Shown here one piece after another: positions 16,264 to 26,818 of a DNA stretch of 64,000 nt. Each line of letters begins with the position of its first letter. Position 1 is the first letter of the stretch. The stretch lies in the NCBI RefSeq assembly GCF_014205255.1, contig NZ_JACHNE010000001.1:6758001-6822000 (forward strand), read 5' to 3'. Position numbers and translations under genes: made by a program. The notes below the pieces were generated by a model, which searched no databases, had not been told where the DNA came from, and saw only the letters and a program-made list of their open reading frames with translations. Origin of the DNA: Streptomyces caelestis. Its GTDB lineage: Bacteria; Actinomycetota; Actinomycetes; Streptomycetales; Streptomycetaceae.

Positions 16264-17703
16264 TCACTGTTGGTGCAGCCCGCGTCCGGCCAGGGTCAGG
16301 AACACCTCGCCGACCGCCTCCGACAGGGTCGGGTGCGGGTGGACGTGCCCGGCCACGTCGGACGGCTCCGCGTCCCAGCCGACGATCAGCTGGCTCTCCG
16401 CGATCATCTCCGACACGTGCGGTCCCACCAGGTGCACGCCCAGCACGCGTCCGCCGCCGGTCTCGGTGACGACCTTCACCATGCCGCCCTGCCCGTGCAC
16501 CATGCCCTTCGCGACGGCGGTCAGCGGCATGCTGTTGATCTGCACCTCGTGCCCACGCGCGCGTGCCTCGGCCTCGCTCAGACCCACGGCCGCGGTCTGC
16601 GGCGACGAGTACGTGACCCGGGGAACGGCCGCGTAGTCCACGGGCGCGGACGGCACGCCCGCCAGCGTCTCGGCCACCAGCAGGCCTTCCGCGAACGACG
16701 CGTGGGCCAGTCCGAGCGACGGCGGCGGCAGCAGGTCGCCCACGACGTGGACGCCGGGCACGGCCGTCTCCAGCCGGTCCCAGTCGGCCGGTACGACGAA
16801 ACCGCGCCCGTCCGTGGTGAGGCCCGCGGCGGCCACGTCCAGGCCGTCGGTGACCGGGGCCCGCCCGACCGCCACGAGCAGCCGTTCGGCCTCGACCGCG
16901 AGGGTCTCGCCCCGGGCGGTACGCACGCGTGCGCGTACCCCGTCGTCGAGGACCTCGGCGTCCAGGAGCCGGGAGCCGGTCCTCACGTCGATGCCGCGCT
17001 TCTTCAGGCCGCGGGTCAGATGCCGGCTCACATCGGCGTCCTCCAGCGGCACGATCCGGTCGGCGGCCTCCACGAGGGTGACGTCGGCGCCGAGGGAGCG
17101 GTGGAACGAGGCGTACTCCACACCGATCGCACCGCCCCCGAGCACCAGCACGGACGCCGGGAGTCCGGGCGCGAACAGGGCGTCGTCGCTCGTCACCACG
17201 CGCCACCCGTCCGGTGTGAGCCCCGGGAGCGTGCGTGGCCGTGAGCCGGTCGCGAGCACGAGCCCACGGCGCGCGGAGAGGTCATAGGCGCCGGGTTCGC
17301 CGTCCACGCCAGGTTCGCCGTCCACGCCCTCGACCCGCACCGAGCGCGGCCCCGTCAGCCGCGCGCTGCCCCTCACCACCCGCACGCCCGCGTGCGCGAG
17401 ATGCGCCTCCACGCCCCTGTGGTTGCGGGCCACGATGTCGTCGCGCGTGGCCACCAGGGCCGGCCAGTCGACGGCGTCCAGCGTCGCCTTCACGCCCCAG
17501 CGCTCGCGTGCCTCGGCGATGCCGTCGACGAGTTCGGCGGCGTGCAGCATCGCCTTGCTCGGGATGCAGCCGCGGTGCAGACACGTCCCGCCGACCTTGT
17601 CCCGCTCGACGAGCACGACGTCCAGCCCGAGGGCCGCGGCGCGCAGGGCGGTGCTGTAGCCGCCCGTGCCGCCGCCGATGACGATGACGTCCGGTGAGTT
17701 CAT
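16264..17703 (-). CDS. lpd: Dihydrolipoamide dehydrogenase (E3)
   Basis: A 479-residue FAD-dependent pyridine-nucleotide disulfide oxidoreductase. The N-terminal FAD site is VIVIGGGTGGYSTAL, the redox-active disulfide is GGTCLHRGCIPSK (C-x4-C), the NAD-binding segment is VLVLGGGAIGVEYASF, and the C-terminal dimer interface carries the catalytic His-Glu in HLVGPHVSEMI and GHVHPHPTLSEA. It reoxidises dihydrolipoyl groups of 2-oxo-acid dehydrogenase or glycine cleavage complexes. No E1 or E2 genes are nearby, so its partner is elsewhere. The ATG at 17703 has GGAGG 8 bases upstream. It is divergent from a LysR gene that may regulate it. Confidence 0.93.
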   Translation of the reverse strand: MNSPDVIVIGGGTGGYSTALRAAALGLDVVLVERDKVGGTCLHRGCIPSKAMLHAAELVDGIAEARERWGVKATLDAVDWPALVATRDDIVARNHRGVEAHLAHAGVRVVRGSARLTGPRSVRVEGVDGEPGVDGEPGAYDLSARRGLVLATGSRPRTLPGLTPDGWRVVTSDDALFAPGLPASVLVLGGGAIGVEYASFHRSLGADVTLVEAADRIVPLEDADVSRHLTRGLKKRGIDVRTGSRLLDAEVLDDGVRARVRTARGETLAVEAERLLVAVGRAPVTDGLDVAAAGLTTDGRGFVVPADWDRLETAVPGVHVVGDLLPPPSLGLAHASFAEGLLVAETLAGVPSAPVDYAAVPRVTYSSPQTAAVGLSEAEARARGHEVQINSMPLTAVAKGMVHGQGGMVKVVTETGGGRVLGVHLVGPHVSEMIAESQLIVGWDAEPSDVAGHVHPHPTLSEAVGEVFLTLAGRGLHQQ

Positions 17704-17790
17704 GCCCTCAGCCTCCGGCCGGCCCTTGCCATGAGTCCAAGGCAATGTTCTTGTGGAATCGATGCAGGGCGTTTATGGGAGGGGCCGTCC

Positions 17791-18741
17791 ATGAGCCTGC
17801 GGCAGATGGAGTACTTCCTGACGGTCGTCGAGGAGGCGTCCTTCACTCGCGCGGCCGAGCTCCTGCACGTCTCGCAGCCCGCGCTCTCCCACCAGATCAA
17901 GGCCCTGGAGCGGTCGGTCGGCGGCGCGCTGCTGGAGCGCATGCCGCGCGGGGTGCGCCTGACCCCGATGGGACGCGCCTTCCGGCCGCACGCCGAACTC
18001 GCCGTGCGCAGCGCCGCGCAGGCCCGTCGCGCGGCCCGCGCCGCCGCCGGTGCCGAGGGCGGTGAACTGCATATCGCCGCCGTCCACTCCGTCGCGGTCG
18101 GCGTCCTCCCGGACGTCTTCGCCCGCTGGCACGCCGCCCATCCCCGCGTACTGCTGCACCTCCACGAGTACGCCTCCTCGCAGGCTCTGGAGGAACAGGT
18201 CGAGCGGGGCGCGGCCGACCTCGCCGTCGGCCCGGCGCCCGCCGACTGGCCGGGGACCGTCGTGCCGGTCGGTGAGGAGGGCATCGTCCTCGTGGTGCCC
18301 TTCGACGACCGTTTCGCCGGCCGTACGACGGTGACGCTGTCCGAACTCGCCGACCGCCCCTGGGTGCGCTGTGCCATGGAACCCGTCGTCCAGGGCGAGC
18401 GTTTCCTCGACTGGGCCGGCGGCCGGGCCGGATTCACCCCGCGCACCGCCGTGTTCACCGAGCACAGCTCCACGGCGGTACGGATGGCCGCCGCCGGGGT
18501 CGGCGTCTGCGCCGTGCCCTCGCACCTCGTGCGCGACGCGGTCGGCGACGGCTGCGTCGTCCTCACCCCCGACCCGCCGTGGAAACGCACGCTGACGGTC
18601 TTCTCCCGCCTGCCACCGACCGGGGCCGCCGAGGCCTTCGTGAACCTGCTGCGGTCGGTGTGGCCCCACGCGCGTGCCGCTCCCGCCTCGCCGCTGCGCG
18701 CGTACCAGGACTGTCCTGAGGACGGATCCGCGGTCGCCTGA
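17791..18741 (+). CDS. LysR-family transcriptional regulator
   Basis: A 316-residue protein. The N-terminal winged helix-turn-helix (residues 1-60: LRQMEYFLTVVEEASFTRAAELLHVSQPALSHQIKALE) and a periplasmic-binding-like effector domain define the family. The ATG at 17791 has GGGAGGGG upstream. It is divergent from the dihydrolipoamide dehydrogenase gene across 87 bases, the usual arrangement for a LysR regulator and its target. The effector is unknown. A repeat-rich non-coding stretch follows. Confidence 0.9.
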   Translation: MSLRQMEYFLTVVEEASFTRAAELLHVSQPALSHQIKALERSVGGALLERMPRGVRLTPMGRAFRPHAELAVRSAAQARRAARAAAGAEGGELHIAAVHSVAVGVLPDVFARWHAAHPRVLLHLHEYASSQALEEQVERGAADLAVGPAPADWPGTVVPVGEEGIVLVVPFDDRFAGRTTVTLSELADRPWVRCAMEPVVQGERFLDWAGGRAGFTPRTAVFTEHSSTAVRMAAAGVGVCAVPSHLVRDAVGDGCVVLTPDPPWKRTLTVFSRLPPTGAAEAFVNLLRSVWPHARAAPASPLRAYQDCPEDGSAVA

Positions 18742-19181
18742 CCAGGGCACGGCCGGGCGGGATAGGGGGCGGCCACGCGCGCGTGACGCCGCGACGCCAA
18801 GGGCGCCCCGGCGCCAGGCCACGCGCGTTCGCCGGGGTGTGCTGCCCGCGTACGCCCTAGCCATGCCGCGCTCCGCACGCCCGCCTGGCGTGTCGCGCTG
18901 CCGCGACTCGCACACCCAGCTCGCCTGCCGGCGTGCGGTGCCGAGCGTCCTCGCTCGCCTTGTTGCGGTGCGGTGCCTCCTGTGCTCGCTTGCCGTGCCG
19001 GGCTGTCACACCTCGCAGGCCCGCTTGTCGTGCCGGGCTGTCGCCCCTCGCACGCCCACGCGCCATGACGCGTCCCACACGCCGCCTGCCGGCGTGCGGG
19101 GCCTCGCGTGCCGCCGACTCTGCGTGCTGCCGTGCTCCCCGCATGCTCGCTCGCCCGGCCGCGCCGTACATCCGCCCGGCC
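18742..19181. repeat. Non-coding repeat-rich stretch between LysR gene and treY
   Basis: No credible gene lies in these 440 bases. Two adjacent 35-base units (18988-19022 and 19023-19057, beginning CGCTTGCCGTGCCGGGCTGT) differ at only a few positions, and CGCCTGCCGGCGTGCGG occurs exactly at 18922-18938 and again at 19083-19099. The whole stretch reads as degenerated short-period duplications. I see no tRNA, promoter or clear terminator. Confidence 0.7.
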
Positions 19182-21551
19182 TCAGTCGCCCACCCGCTCC
19201 AGCAACGCCACCGGCAGCCCCGTGAACAACTCCTCCACGCGCGCGTGCCCCGTGAACTCCCGCCAGGGTTCCCGTACGTCCGCCCAGCGCCCCGGCGGCA
19301 GCGGCAGCCGGGTCTCCTGCCAGCCGCCCGCCTCCGCGAGCCGGAGCGACAGGCGGGTGACGGCCGTCAGGGCCTCGCCGGAGCGGACGAACGCCAGGCA
19401 GTGCTGCGCCGCCGGTCCCTCGGCCGGCAGCGGCATGTACGTCGCCGTGTCGCCGAAGGCGTCGGGCCGTCGCGCCCGCAGCCCCAGGGCCGCCCGCGTC
19501 ACCGCCGCCTTCTCCCCGGATGTCGTGCCGGACTCCTCGGGCGGGAAGCTCACCGCCCGCCGGTTGTCGGGGTCGACCAGCGCCCGGTACTCGGCCTCCG
19601 TGCCCTGGTAGACGTCCGGCACACCCGGCATCGTCAGCTGGACCAGGGCCGTGCCCAGCACGTTCGCCCGGATGTGCGGTGCGAGAGAGTCCCGGAAGGC
19701 GGCGACCCGCTCGCTCGGCGCCCCGCACGGCCCGGCCGCCACGAACCGCGCCACCGCCTCCTCGTACGGCGGCTCCTGCTCGGTCCAGCTGGTGTACAAG
19801 CCCGCCTCGCGCACGTGCTTCAGCAACGCCCCCTGCACCCGCTCCCGCACCCCCGAGGCCGGGCCCAGCCCGAACACCGTCTGCCACGCCGCCCAGGCCA
19901 GTTGCGCGTCGGGGACGCCCTCGCCGGTGCGGGTCACCTCGGCGAGGACGTCCGCCCAGCGGTCCGGGCACTCGGTGAGCACGTGCAGCGCCGCCCGGAC
20001 GTCGGCACTGCGCTTGGTGTCGTGCGTCGTGGCGACCGTCCCGGTCACCGGCCAGTCGCGCTGCACGCGCGCGCAGTACGCGTGGAACTCCTCCGGCGAC
20101 AGCGCGGGCCGGCCCGGATTCCCGCCCACCTCGGTGGCCGACAGCAGCGGCACGTAGCGGTAGAACGCCGTGTCCTCCACGGACTTCGCCCGCAGCGCCG
20201 ACGAGGTCTGAGCGAACCGCGTCCGGAACTCCACCTGCGCGGGCCCGTCGCCGTAGCGCCCCAGCACGAGGTCCCGTACGACGTCCACCGCGCCGGCCTC
20301 CTCGGGCACGGCGAAGGCGAGCCGGGCCTCGGCGGCGGCCTCCTCGGTGACCACGGACGCGGCGTCGACGGACTCGTACGGCCGGTAGACCTCCATCCGG
20401 ACCAGCAGCTCCTGGAGCGCGGTGCGCAGTGCCCAGGGCGCGCGGTCGCGCAGCGCCGGCTCCGGCGAGGTCGCGCACAGCCGGGCCGCCACCCGCACCA
20501 GCCGGTCGGTCTCGGTGGCCAGCTCGTGCGTGAGGACCTTGTACGCCGCCCGCCGCACGGTCGCCTCCCACTGCCCGCCCCGGTCCGTCTGGGGGGCCGC
20601 GAACCGCCGGTACCGGCCCAGCAGGTCCCCGAACCCGGCCGGGTCCGTGAAGAGCCCGTCCACGTGCCGCAGGGCGTCGTAGCCGGTGGTTCCCGCGACG
20701 GGCCAGGAGGCCGGCAGCTGCTCACCGTCGGCCAGGATCTTCTCCACGACCGTCCAGCGGCCGCCGGTCGCCTCGTGCAGCCGCCGGAGGTAGCCGTCGG
20801 GGTCGGCGAGCCCGTCGGGATGGTCGACGCGCAGCCCGTCGATCACGCCCTCGCCGAGCAGCTGGAGGATCTTGTCGTGGGTGGCCTCGAACACCTCGGG
20901 GTCCTCCACCCGCACCCCGATGAGCTCGGAGATGCTGAAGAACCGCCGGTAGTTGAGCTCGGTCCGGGCCAGCCGCCACCACACCGGGCGGTACCACTGC
21001 GCGTCCAGCAAATGCGGCAGCGGCAGGTCCTCGGTGCCCTCGCGCAGCGGGAACACATGGTCGTAGTAGCGCAGGACGTCACCGTCGACGCGCAGCTCCC
21101 CGAGCACCTCGCCCAGCGGCCCGCCGAGCACCGGCAGCAGCACCTGGCCGTCCTGGGCCTCCCAGTCGATGTCGAACCAGCGCGCGTACGGCGACTTCGG
21201 GCCCTCGCGGAGCACCTCCCACAGGGCGCGGTTGTGGCGCGGGGCCATGGCCATGTGGTTCGGGACGATGTCCACGACCAGGCCGAGCCCGTGCTCGCGC
21301 GCCGTGCGCGCCAGCGTCCGCAGTCCCTCCTCGCCGCCCAGTTCCTCGCGCACGCGCGCGTGGTCGACGACGTCGTAGCCGTGCATCGAGCCCGGCACGG
21401 CCTCCAGGACGGGGGACAGATGCAGGTGCGAGACGCCGAGCGAGGCCAGATACGGCACGACGGCCGCCGCGGCCCCGAACGGGAACTCGGGCTGCAGCTG
21501 CAGCCGGTACGTGGCCGTGGGCACCACCGGGTCAGGTCGCTCAGGTGTCAT
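19182..21551 (-). CDS. treY: Malto-oligosyltrehalose synthase
   Basis: A 789-residue GH13 intramolecular transglucosylase that turns the reducing end of an alpha-1,4-glucan into a trehalosyl group. It shows VVPTATYRLQLQPEFPFG at the N-terminus, GLVVDIVPNHMAM, the nucleophile in DGLRVDHPDGLADPDGYL, the Glu in WTVVEKILADGEQLP, and ATTHDTKRSADVRA, all typical of TreY. It lies just downstream of glgX on the same strand (151 bases between them). With treZ, 6.7 kb further along the strand, it completes the glycogen-to-trehalose route used for compatible-solute or spore carbon storage. The ATG at 21551 fits the family start. Confidence 0.96.
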   Translation of the reverse strand: MTPERPDPVVPTATYRLQLQPEFPFGAAAAVVPYLASLGVSHLHLSPVLEAVPGSMHGYDVVDHARVREELGGEEGLRTLARTAREHGLGLVVDIVPNHMAMAPRHNRALWEVLREGPKSPYARWFDIDWEAQDGQVLLPVLGGPLGEVLGELRVDGDVLRYYDHVFPLREGTEDLPLPHLLDAQWYRPVWWRLARTELNYRRFFSISELIGVRVEDPEVFEATHDKILQLLGEGVIDGLRVDHPDGLADPDGYLRRLHEATGGRWTVVEKILADGEQLPASWPVAGTTGYDALRHVDGLFTDPAGFGDLLGRYRRFAAPQTDRGGQWEATVRRAAYKVLTHELATETDRLVRVAARLCATSPEPALRDRAPWALRTALQELLVRMEVYRPYESVDAASVVTEEAAAEARLAFAVPEEAGAVDVVRDLVLGRYGDGPAQVEFRTRFAQTSSALRAKSVEDTAFYRYVPLLSATEVGGNPGRPALSPEEFHAYCARVQRDWPVTGTVATTHDTKRSADVRAALHVLTECPDRWADVLAEVTRTGEGVPDAQLAWAAWQTVFGLGPASGVRERVQGALLKHVREAGLYTSWTEQEPPYEEAVARFVAAGPCGAPSERVAAFRDSLAPHIRANVLGTALVQLTMPGVPDVYQGTEAEYRALVDPDNRRAVSFPPEESGTTSGEKAAVTRAALGLRARRPDAFGDTATYMPLPAEGPAAQHCLAFVRSGEALTAVTRLSLRLAEAGGWQETRLPLPPGRWADVREPWREFTGHARVEELFTGLPVALLERVGD

Positions 21552-21702
21552 GCAAACCTACGTACCCACCCCGCCGCCGTTCGTGTCATCGCGCGCGCCA
21601 GGTGTCCCGCGCGTCGCCCGGACGAGTGGCTCTTTCCGGGCGACGCGGCAAGGGACGTGACGACGGAGTCCCGAAGGGCGGCCGCACGGGCCGCCGGCCC
21701 CG

Positions 21703-23835
<2,133 letters not shown>

Positions 23836-24224
23836 GGATACGACTCTTTCAGGTGAGCGGCGCCGGTGGGGACGCCTTGGCCCCGAGTCTCCTCGAAAGT
23901 GAGGGAACCTCCTATGACTTATGTCCCTCTTACCGAGTGACCAGTGCATATGCGTTATACCGAACTCGCGGGGCAAGTGATACTCCCGGGGCTGTTGGGG
24001 AAGTATCGGGAAGATGTGGCCGACGGCGCGACGGAGCGGGTCGTAGAAGACCGGCCGCTATGAATCCGCTCACTCCTGCCGGGCTCGCCCCGCAGGACGG
24101 GCGCCGGCCGCCGCACAGTCGCGAACTACCCTGCCCATCCGGCTGCACCGCCGACCGCTCCCGGAGTACCCTTCCTTGATCGTTGACAAGGGGAGTGCTC
24201 GGGGGAGCGGAAGGCGGTGCGCGG
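23836..24224. other. Divergent intergenic region upstream of glgX and the HEPN gene
   Basis: About 390 bases with an A/T-richer core near 23900-23975 (for example CATATGCGTTATACCG) that is probably the glgX promoter region. The stretch 24183-24224 is open and in frame with the next gene and could be its N-terminus if the TTG at 24183 is used. I see no RNA gene or strong hairpin. Confidence 0.4.
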
Positions 24225-25466
24225 GTGGGCTCGGGAGGGCTGGAGCTGCCCCCTGGTGACGAGGGTCACGAGGGGAACTCCGCAGACGTCCCGACCGGTG
24301 CCGTGTCCCTGGCGCGGCCGATGGACGCGACGGGCTCGATCGGTCCGGAACTGGACTGGGACGCCGACGCCTGGCGCGAGGTGCGCACCCGTGCCCAGCG
24401 TGCCGGCCGGGCCTACATCTGGCTGAACCTCGTCGAGCAGCGGCTGCGCGCCGTCGTCGCCGCCGTACTGCGACCCGTCTACGAACCCGTCCACGGCGAC
24501 GACTGGGTGGTGGCCGCCGCCGGACCCGCCGGGCAGGAGTGGGTGCAGCGCGCGGTCGCCGTGCGCGAGGTCAGCCGCCGCAAGGGCTACCTCCTCGACC
24601 CGGCCGACGACAACGTCCTGTCCTTCCTCACCCTGCCGCAGCTGCGCGAGCTGGTGGTGCAGCACTGGCCCTGCTTCGAGCCCTATTTCGACGACCGCCG
24701 GGACGTCGAGCTCGCCCTGGACGAGCTGGAGGTCACCCGGAACGTCGTCTCCCGCAACCGGGCCCTGTCCGAGGCCGTCCTGAACCAGGCCGAGCGCGCC
24801 TCCGCCCGGCTGCTGGAGATGCTCGGCGCGGGCGGTGACGTGCCGTCCGCGCGCCGGCTGCCCATCGACGCGGTCGAGGACCTGGTCGGCGACCGGTACG
24901 CCGACGTGGTCGCCGTCCACTCGGACCGGGTGCGGCTGATGCGCCAGTTCCCCGCCGAGGACATCTTCGGCGGCGCCCGCCGCCTCGACGCCATCGGCAT
25001 CGGCCTCAACCTGCTCGTGCAGAACTTCTCCGGCCGCCGCCTGGTCCGGCTGGCCGAGTCCGGCTGCCGGGTACGGCTGCTGTTCCTGAACCCGGCCTCC
25101 AGCGCGGTCAAGCGGCGCGAGCGCGAACTCGGCATCAAGCGCGGCGAGCTCAGCCGGGCCGTCGAGATGAACATCCTGCACATGCGCCGGGTGCGGGCCC
25201 GGCTGCGCGACCCCGGGGCCTTCGAGATCCAGGTCTTCGACGAGACACCCCGCTTCACGGCGTATCTGGTCGACGGCGACGGGGCGGACGGCATCGCCGT
25301 CGTGCAGAACTATCTGCGCCGCACCCGCGGCATGGAGGCACCGGTGTTCGTGCTGCGCAACAGCGGCAAGGTGGTCAAGTCGGGCGAGATCGACGAAAGC
25401 GGCCTCTTCCCCACCTATCGCGAGGAGTTCGAGGTGATGTGGGCGGATTCGCGGCCGGTGTCGTGA
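24225..25466 (+). CDS. SAV2148-type HEPN domain protein
   Basis: A 413-residue protein strongly conserved among Streptomyces and annotated there as SAV2148-family, HEPN-containing. Visible landmarks are GELELPP-like VGSGGLELPPGDEGHEG at the start, WREVRTRAQRAGRAYIWLNLVE, YEPVHGDDWVVAAAGPAGQ, and VTRNVVSRNRALSE (the RNxxxE-like HEPN signature RNRALSE). A C-terminal part follows (VRLLFLNPASSAVKRRE, VFVLRNSGKVVKSGEID). HEPN domains are often RNases, but no activity is established for this family. The GTG at 24225 was chosen over the TTG at 24183 because conservation begins there and GGAAGG lies at suitable distance. No signal peptide or transmembrane helix is seen. Confidence 0.82.
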   Translation: MGSGGLELPPGDEGHEGNSADVPTGAVSLARPMDATGSIGPELDWDADAWREVRTRAQRAGRAYIWLNLVEQRLRAVVAAVLRPVYEPVHGDDWVVAAAGPAGQEWVQRAVAVREVSRRKGYLLDPADDNVLSFLTLPQLRELVVQHWPCFEPYFDDRRDVELALDELEVTRNVVSRNRALSEAVLNQAERASARLLEMLGAGGDVPSARRLPIDAVEDLVGDRYADVVAVHSDRVRLMRQFPAEDIFGGARRLDAIGIGLNLLVQNFSGRRLVRLAESGCRVRLLFLNPASSAVKRRERELGIKRGELSRAVEMNILHMRRVRARLRDPGAFEIQVFDETPRFTAYLVDGDGADGIAVVQNYLRRTRGMEAPVFVLRNSGKVVKSGEIDESGLFPTYREEFEVMWADSRPVS

Positions 25467-25559
25467 ACTGTGCCCCGCTGTGCGGCGGTTGTGGTGGTGT
25501 GGTTGTGGTGGTTCGCCCGGTCGTCGCAGGGCCGAAGCGGAAGGTGGTCCTCTGATTGT

Positions 25560-25603
25560 CAGTGGTGCGTGGGAAGGTGGAGGCCACTGGGGGAACGCAC
25601 CAC
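25560..25603 (+). promoter_or_regulatory. Two overlapping, mutually exclusive hairpins before the exonuclease gene
   Basis: GTGGTGCGT (25562-25570) pairs perfectly with ACGCACCAC (25595-25603), while the overlapping CAGTGG (25560-25565) pairs perfectly with CCACTG (25584-25589). Both cannot form at once. The pair ends 17 bases before the ATG at 25621, next to its ribosome site AGAAGGGGGG. Confidence 0.45.
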
Positions 25604-25620
25604 AAGAAGGGGGGCCGCCC

Positions 25621-25992
25621 ATGGGCTGGCACCGGGAGCTGCTGATCGGCTTCGACCTGGAGACGACGGGCACGGATCCGCGCGAGGCGCGCATCGTCAC
25701 GGGAGCCGTGATCGAGGTCAGGGGCGGGGAGCCGATGGGGCGCCGGGAGTGGCTGGCCGATCCGGGGGTGCCGATCCCCGAGGACGCGGTGGCGGTGCAC
25801 GGCATCAGCAACGAGCGGGCGGCAGCCGAGGGCAGACCGGCCGACCAGGTGGCGGACGCCCTCGCCGACGTCCTCACCTCCTACTGGAAGGCGGGCGTGC
25901 CGGTCGTCGCCTACAACGCCGCCTTTTATCCACGCACTTCGGATGCGTCTCAGATGTCTCAGGAGGCCCTGGTGGGTGGGGCCCTGCGATGA
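25621..25992 (+). pseudogene. 5' part of a DnaQ-type 3'-5' exonuclease, broken by an insertion
   Basis: Residues 1-102 are a normal DEDD exonuclease N-terminus: ExoI motif in GFDLETTGTD, then AVAVHGISNERAAAEG and GVPVVAYNAAF, which should continue as the ExoII Asp segment. Instead, after the Phe codon at 25924-25926, the frame runs into 21 unrelated residues and stops at 25992. ExoII and ExoIII motifs are missing, so the 123-residue product cannot be catalytic. The matching C-terminus of the same protein type lies at 28302-28406. The ATG at 25621 has a G-rich ribosome site. The stop overlaps the ATG of an intact exonuclease (ATGA), so the fragment may still act as a translated leader for it. 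Confidence 0.85.
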
Positions 25993-26720
25993 GCTGGACC
26001 AGTGGGCCGTTGGTGGCCTTCGACCTGGAGACGACAGGGACCGATATCGAGACCGACCGGATCGTCACCGCGGCGGTCGTGGCTGTGGACCCGAATGGGC
26101 GGCCGCCGGAAGCCCGGACATGGCTGGTCGACCCAGGGGTGGTCATCCCGCGACAGGCTTCGGCCATCCATGGCATCTCCACGGAACATGCGCGCCGACA
26201 TGGGGGTGCGCCAGTTCCCGCGATCGAGGAGATCACCTCGGCTGTTGCCGAAGTCCTGAACTCGGGAACTCCGCTGGTGGTGATGAACGCGCGGTATGAC
26301 CTCTCGCTCCTTGACCGTGAGTGCCGGCGGTATGGGATAGAGCCGTTGGTCAAGCGGTTGCGTGAAGGGGCCTCGCTATCGCCCGTCATCGACCCGTTGG
26401 TCCTGGACAAGCACGTCGACCGATACAGGAAGGGGTCAAGAAACCTCCAGGCGCTCTGCGAGCACTACGGTGTGCCGCTCAACGACGCGCACAACGCGGT
26501 TGCGGATGCGGTGGCCGCAGCGCGTGCGGCGCGATCCATGGGCATCAAACATTCGGTCATAGGAACGCTGGGGCCTGCGGAGCTGCACGATCTCCAGGTT
26601 CGCGCGGCGGCCGAGCAGGCGGCTTCGTTGCAGCAATACCTCCGCCGGACCTCGAACCCTGAGGTGACGATCGAGTCGGCCTGGCCAGTCGTGCCGTACA
26701 CAGGGGTATCACTGAGGTGA
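25989..26720 (+). CDS. Intact DnaQ-type 3'-5' exonuclease carried by the insertion
   Basis: A 243-residue DEDDh exonuclease, paralogous to the broken host copy. ExoI is AFDLETTGTD (residues 10-19), ExoII lies in NARYDLSLLDREC, and ExoIII is NAVADAVAAARAA preceded by the catalytic His in DAHNAVAD. It removes 3'-terminal nucleotides from DNA or RNA; the partner is unknown. The C-terminal LRRTSNPEVTIESAWPV aligns with the C-terminal fragment left at 28302-28406. Its ATG overlaps the stop of the truncated gene (ATGA), so it uses the host gene's transcription and translation. Codon use is less G+C-rich than in flanking genes, which suggests transfer. Confidence 0.88.
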   Translation: MSWTSGPLVAFDLETTGTDIETDRIVTAAVVAVDPNGRPPEARTWLVDPGVVIPRQASAIHGISTEHARRHGGAPVPAIEEITSAVAEVLNSGTPLVVMNARYDLSLLDRECRRYGIEPLVKRLREGASLSPVIDPLVLDKHVDRYRKGSRNLQALCEHYGVPLNDAHNAVADAVAAARAARSMGIKHSVIGTLGPAELHDLQVRAAAEQAASLQQYLRRTSNPEVTIESAWPVVPYTGVSLR

Positions 26721-26818
26721 CCCCGAAAGGGCTATGGGAGGGCGAGGCGGGGGGTGCGCGACACTGATCTGCGGCACCATCGAGCGCCGCACCTCGCCAA
26801 CCGCGACGATGTCTCCGC

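Noticed and set aside
24183..24185. TTG start for the HEPN gene
   Set aside because: The first 14 residues from this start are low-complexity and the conserved sequence begins at the GTG at 24225.
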